Positions 62,035 to 64,000 of a DNA stretch of 64,000 bases are shown piece by piece. The DNA comes from JACVRW01 sp963812415 (GTDB lineage: Bacteria > Actinomycetota > Thermoleophilia > Solirubrobacterales > Thermoleophilaceae), in NCBI GenBank assembly GCA_963812415.1, contig CAWEVH010000022.1:1-64000 (forward strand), written 5' to 3'. Within the stretch, counting starts at the first letter, position 1. Each line of letters opens with the position of its first letter. Below the pieces are notes generated by a model. It worked only from the letters and a program-made list of their open reading frames with translations. It was not told the DNA's origin and searched no databases. Position numbers and translations under genes: made by a program.

Positions 62035-62969
62035 CTGCCGGTATCGGCGGGCGGGACGACGAGCACCGGCCGCCGGCTGTGGTGGAGCACGCCACTCGAG
62101 ACGCTGCCGAGCGCGGCCGAGAGCCCGGTCAGACCCCGCGAGCCGACGACGATGCCGACGCAGTCTCGAGCATCGGCCGCGTCGAGTATGGCCAGCCAGA
62201 GTGAGCCAAGGGCAGGTTCCGACAGCCCCTCGGCCTCGAAGCCCGCCGCGCGGGCCAGCTCGACGCCGCGCGCGGTGATCTCCGTCGACTGGTCGTTGGC
62301 GATCTCATCGAGCTCCGCGGCCATTCCCTGCGTCGAGCCACTCACCCGGGCGAGGGTGGGTGCCCTGGCCACCCACGACTCCCAGAAGTGGAACACCAGC
62401 CCGTCTCGAGGCGCGCAGAGCTCGGCCGCGGCTTCGAGGGCGTGCTTCGCGGAGGCCGAGCCGTCGTAGCAGAGCAGCAGCGGCCCGGGGTGCGGCTCGC
62501 CGGGCGTCGCGCCCGGCACGATGAGCACAGGCCGCGACGAGTGGTGCACCAATGCGGTCGAGACGCTGCCGAGCAGCGCCCGGCCGACGCCTGAGAGGCC
62601 GTGCGCGCCGGCCACGATCACCGAGGCGCCCTGGCGCTCGGCCTCGGCGAGCAGCGCGCGCCAGGTCTTGCGCTCCTCCCGGATCGGCAACGGACGGGCT
62701 CGGAAGCCGGCCGTCACCGCCAGCTCCACGCCCTCCGTGACGACGCGCTCGCCCGCCTCGCGGTCAGCCGCGTCCAGTTCCTCTGCGGCCCCGCGCAGAG
62801 CCGTCGGAACTCCTGCCGGATCGCCGCGCGGCAGCGACCTGCCAAGTCCGGTCCAAGCGTGGCAGACGAGCGCCTCGCGTCCGGCGAGCAGCCGCCCGGC
62901 CGCCGCGATCGCGGTGGCCGAGGCGTCCGAGCCGTCGTAGCACAGCAGGACCGGGCCGCTCACGTGCAT
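62031..62969 (-). CDS. Tandem universal stress protein (two UspA domains)
   Basis: 312 residues from ATG 62969. Domain 1 starts MHVSGPVLLCYDGSDASATA and ends with the ATP-binding GAHGLSGVGRALLGSVSTAL plus VHHSSRPVLIVPG. Domain 2 starts GPLLLCYDGSASAKHALEAA and ends GSRGLTGLSAALGSVSSGVL plus HHSRRPVLVVPP. Both carry the G-x2-G-x9-G-S/T nucleotide motif, so both probably bind ATP. Tandem Usp proteins in actinobacteria are linked to hypoxia and NO stress, which fits the nearby reductase and hemerythrin. The gene converges on the four-Cys membrane protein gene with a 4-base overlap. Confidence 0.9.
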   Translation of the reverse strand: MHVSGPVLLCYDGSDASATAIAAAGRLLAGREALVCHAWTGLGRSLPRGDPAGVPTALRGAAEELDAADREAGERVVTEGVELAVTAGFRARPLPIREERKTWRALLAEAERQGASVIVAGAHGLSGVGRALLGSVSTALVHHSSRPVLIVPGATPGEPHPGPLLLCYDGSASAKHALEAAAELCAPRDGLVFHFWESWVARAPTLARVSGSTQGMAAELDEIANDQSTEITARGVELARAAGFEAEGLSEPALGSLWLAILDAADARDCVGIVVGSRGLTGLSAALGSVSSGVLHHSRRPVLVVPPADTGS

Positions 62970-63103
62970 GCCCAGAGCTTTCCACCCGCGGGCGCCGGCT
63001 GCATCGGCAGCGATACCGGAATCGTTGCGGGGAATTACTGAGCCGGGCTCCGATCCTGCGCCCGATGCCGAGGCGTCGACGCGCGCGTAGCGTCGATCGA
63101 GCC

Positions 63104-63679
63104 ATGACCGGCTACCTCCTCGCCGCGCTGTGCATCTTCGGCGTCAACCTGCTTCCGGCGTTCGGGCCGCCCACGTGGGCCGTGCTGGTCTTCTTCCGCC
63201 TCAACTCCGACCTGGCCGCGGTCCCGCTCGTACTCCTCGGGGCGCTCGCGGCGGCGGCGGGCCGACTTGCGCTGGCCACGGCGAGCAGGCGCTTTCGCGG
63301 TCGCTTCTCGCCGGAGCGCCTGAGGAGTCTCGAGGCGGCCGAGGATGTTCTCGCCGGGAGCCGCGGCAAGGCCGTTGCGGGCCTCGGGCTATTCGCGCTC
63401 TCGCCGGTGCCATCGGCGCAGCTGTTCGTGGCCGCGGGCCTGCTGAGGGTCCCCCTGATACCTCTCACAGCCGCCTTCTTTGCCGGGCGGCTCGTGTCCT
63501 ACTCGCTGTACGTTGGTGCCGCATCGGCGGCGCGCGAGACCCTCGGCTCGGTCATGACCGACGCGTTCGCCTCACCGTTCGGCGTGGCGGTGCAGCTGAT
63601 GATGCTGCTGCTCTTGGTCCTGCTCGTTCGGGTGGACTGGGCGAAGGTGCTGGCCTCGCGCGCCACGACGCGCCACTAG
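63104..63679 (+). CDS. Small integral membrane protein (DedA/VTT-like in layout)
   Basis: 191 residues from ATG 63104; an earlier in-frame start at 63065 would add 13 Arg-rich residues. Hydrophobic segments: MTGYLLAALCIFGVNLLPAF, AAVPLVLLGALAAAAGRLAL, GKAVAGLGLFALSPVPSAQL plus FVAAGLLRVPLIPLTAAFFA and VAVQLMMLLLLVLLVRVDWA. LPAFGPPTWAVL and ALSPVPSAQLFVAAG resemble the re-entrant loops of DedA/SNARE-associated transporters, but the match is loose. It may move a small lipid or ion. Divergent from the Usp gene and convergent with hemerythrin. Confidence 0.7.
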   Translation: MTGYLLAALCIFGVNLLPAFGPPTWAVLVFFRLNSDLAAVPLVLLGALAAAAGRLALATASRRFRGRFSPERLRSLEAAEDVLAGSRGKAVAGLGLFALSPVPSAQLFVAAGLLRVPLIPLTAAFFAGRLVSYSLYVGAASAARETLGSVMTDAFASPFGVAVQLMMLLLLVLLVRVDWAKVLASRATTRH

Positions 63680-63686
63680 CGCGAGC

Positions 63687-64000
63687 TCACAAGTCGAGCT
63701 GCTCGAGCTGCTCGGAGGGCATCGCCTGCTCGATCAGCGGGAAGAGCACGCGCTCCTCGTGCCGGATATGGCTCTCGAGCCGCTCTCCAAGCTCGTGCAG
63801 ACTCTCCGGATCGGGGTGTTCCGCGGTCGCGATGTCGGCGCCGCGGCGCCGCAGGTCGACGTGCTCGACCAGCACCCTCGCCACGGCGGGGTGGTCGTGC
63901 TGCGCGTAGCGGGCGAAGGCCGGCAGCAGAACCTCCTCCTCGGTCCGGAAGTGCTCACGGCCCTCGCCGTTCCAGAACTCCACGAACGCGTCCCGCGCCT
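63687..64000 (-). CDS. Hemerythrin HHE domain protein (5' end beyond window)
   Basis: The C-terminal 104 residues are visible and the frame runs off the right edge (ARDAFVEFWNGEGREHFRTE). Iron-ligand residues are seen in REHFRTEEEVLLPAFARYAQ (H-x3-E), ARVLVEHVDLRRRG (E-H) and LESHIRHEERVLFPLIEQAM (H-x3-E), the usual HHE/hemerythrin four-helix pattern. The C-terminus is acidic (PSEQLEQLDL). Such proteins bind oxygen or NO at a di-iron centre, or help repair iron centres. Its place beside an NO reductase and a Usp protein fits nitrosative stress defence. Confidence 0.87.
   Translation of the reverse strand, partial: ARDAFVEFWNGEGREHFRTEEEVLLPAFARYAQHDHPAVARVLVEHVDLRRRGADIATAEHPDPESLHELGERLESHIRHEERVLFPLIEQAMPSEQLEQLDL

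Noticed and set aside
1..64000. CRISPR array, prophage, integrase or attachment site
   Set aside because: No regularly spaced repeats, no phage or integrase genes and no tRNA-flanking duplications were seen.

Overview
The window is uniformly high-GC bacterial DNA with GTG/TTG starts, ATGA/GTGA stop-start overlaps and actinobacterial gene types: a membrane-tethered ECF sigma factor, a SpoIIE/HATPase-STAS partner switch, a phosphoketolase-acetate kinase pair, a TreT-like trehalose synthase, a group II truncated globin and DUF6929. The best guess is an Actinomycetota genome, plausibly Thermoleophilia/Solirubrobacterales. That placement is inferred from gene content; no rRNA or tRNA gene was seen.

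Region 1 (about 1-13.5 kb) is a surface-polysaccharide locus. The start of an asparagine-synthase-type amidotransferase runs off the left edge. Then come, on the plus strand, a GT4 glycosyltransferase, an FkbM methyltransferase, a GT2, a second FkbM and a second GT4. A minus-strand operon follows, read from 13.5 kb down to 5.6 kb: NAD-sugar epimerase, polyprenyl-phosphate sugar-1-phosphate transferase, GT4, Wzm-like permease, Wzt-like ATPase and three GT2 enzymes. Every gene here is broken by frame changes, very densely below 10 kb. Motifs continue across each break, so uncorrected 1-base indels explain this better than gene decay. Region 1b (13.6-18 kb) holds a secreted clan GH-A hydrolase with a calcium-repeat domain, a second epimerase and two methyltransferases.

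Region 2 (18-34 kb) is mixed housekeeping and regulation: DUF6929, a 22-residue membrane peptide, an ArsR-SRPBCC pair behind a near-leaderless promoter, an aldo/keto reductase, an MFS exporter, a P1 peptidase, a hairpin-rich leader before a one-polypeptide sigma/anti-sigma protein, PhzF, M23 peptidase, a multi-domain SpoIIE phosphatase/kinase with its STAS partner, a hydrolase and a flavin monooxygenase.

Region 3 (34-50 kb) has an aldehyde dehydrogenase, a 3-Cys ferredoxin with a tail-anchored repeat protein, DUF1244, a C40 lipoprotein, a tandem HtrA-globin operon divergent from an HxlR regulator around a perfect palindrome, ArfB, a PfkB kinase, a rhodanese, an SDR, a short MgtE, a GAF-GAF histidine kinase and a head-to-head pair of paralogous flavoproteins.

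Region 4 (50-64 kb) holds a MacB/FtsX-type ABC exporter, a treT-xfp-ackA operon, a LuxR-type regulator divergent from a quinol-type nitric oxide reductase, a membrane protein carrying a transposase-like Cys motif and overlapping the reductase gene, a tandem universal stress protein, a small membrane protein and a hemerythrin cut by the right edge. Globin, NO reductase and hemerythrin together suggest a life with nitrosative or low-oxygen stress. From 15.4 kb onward about 39 genes are intact and about 13 carry one or more frame breaks.
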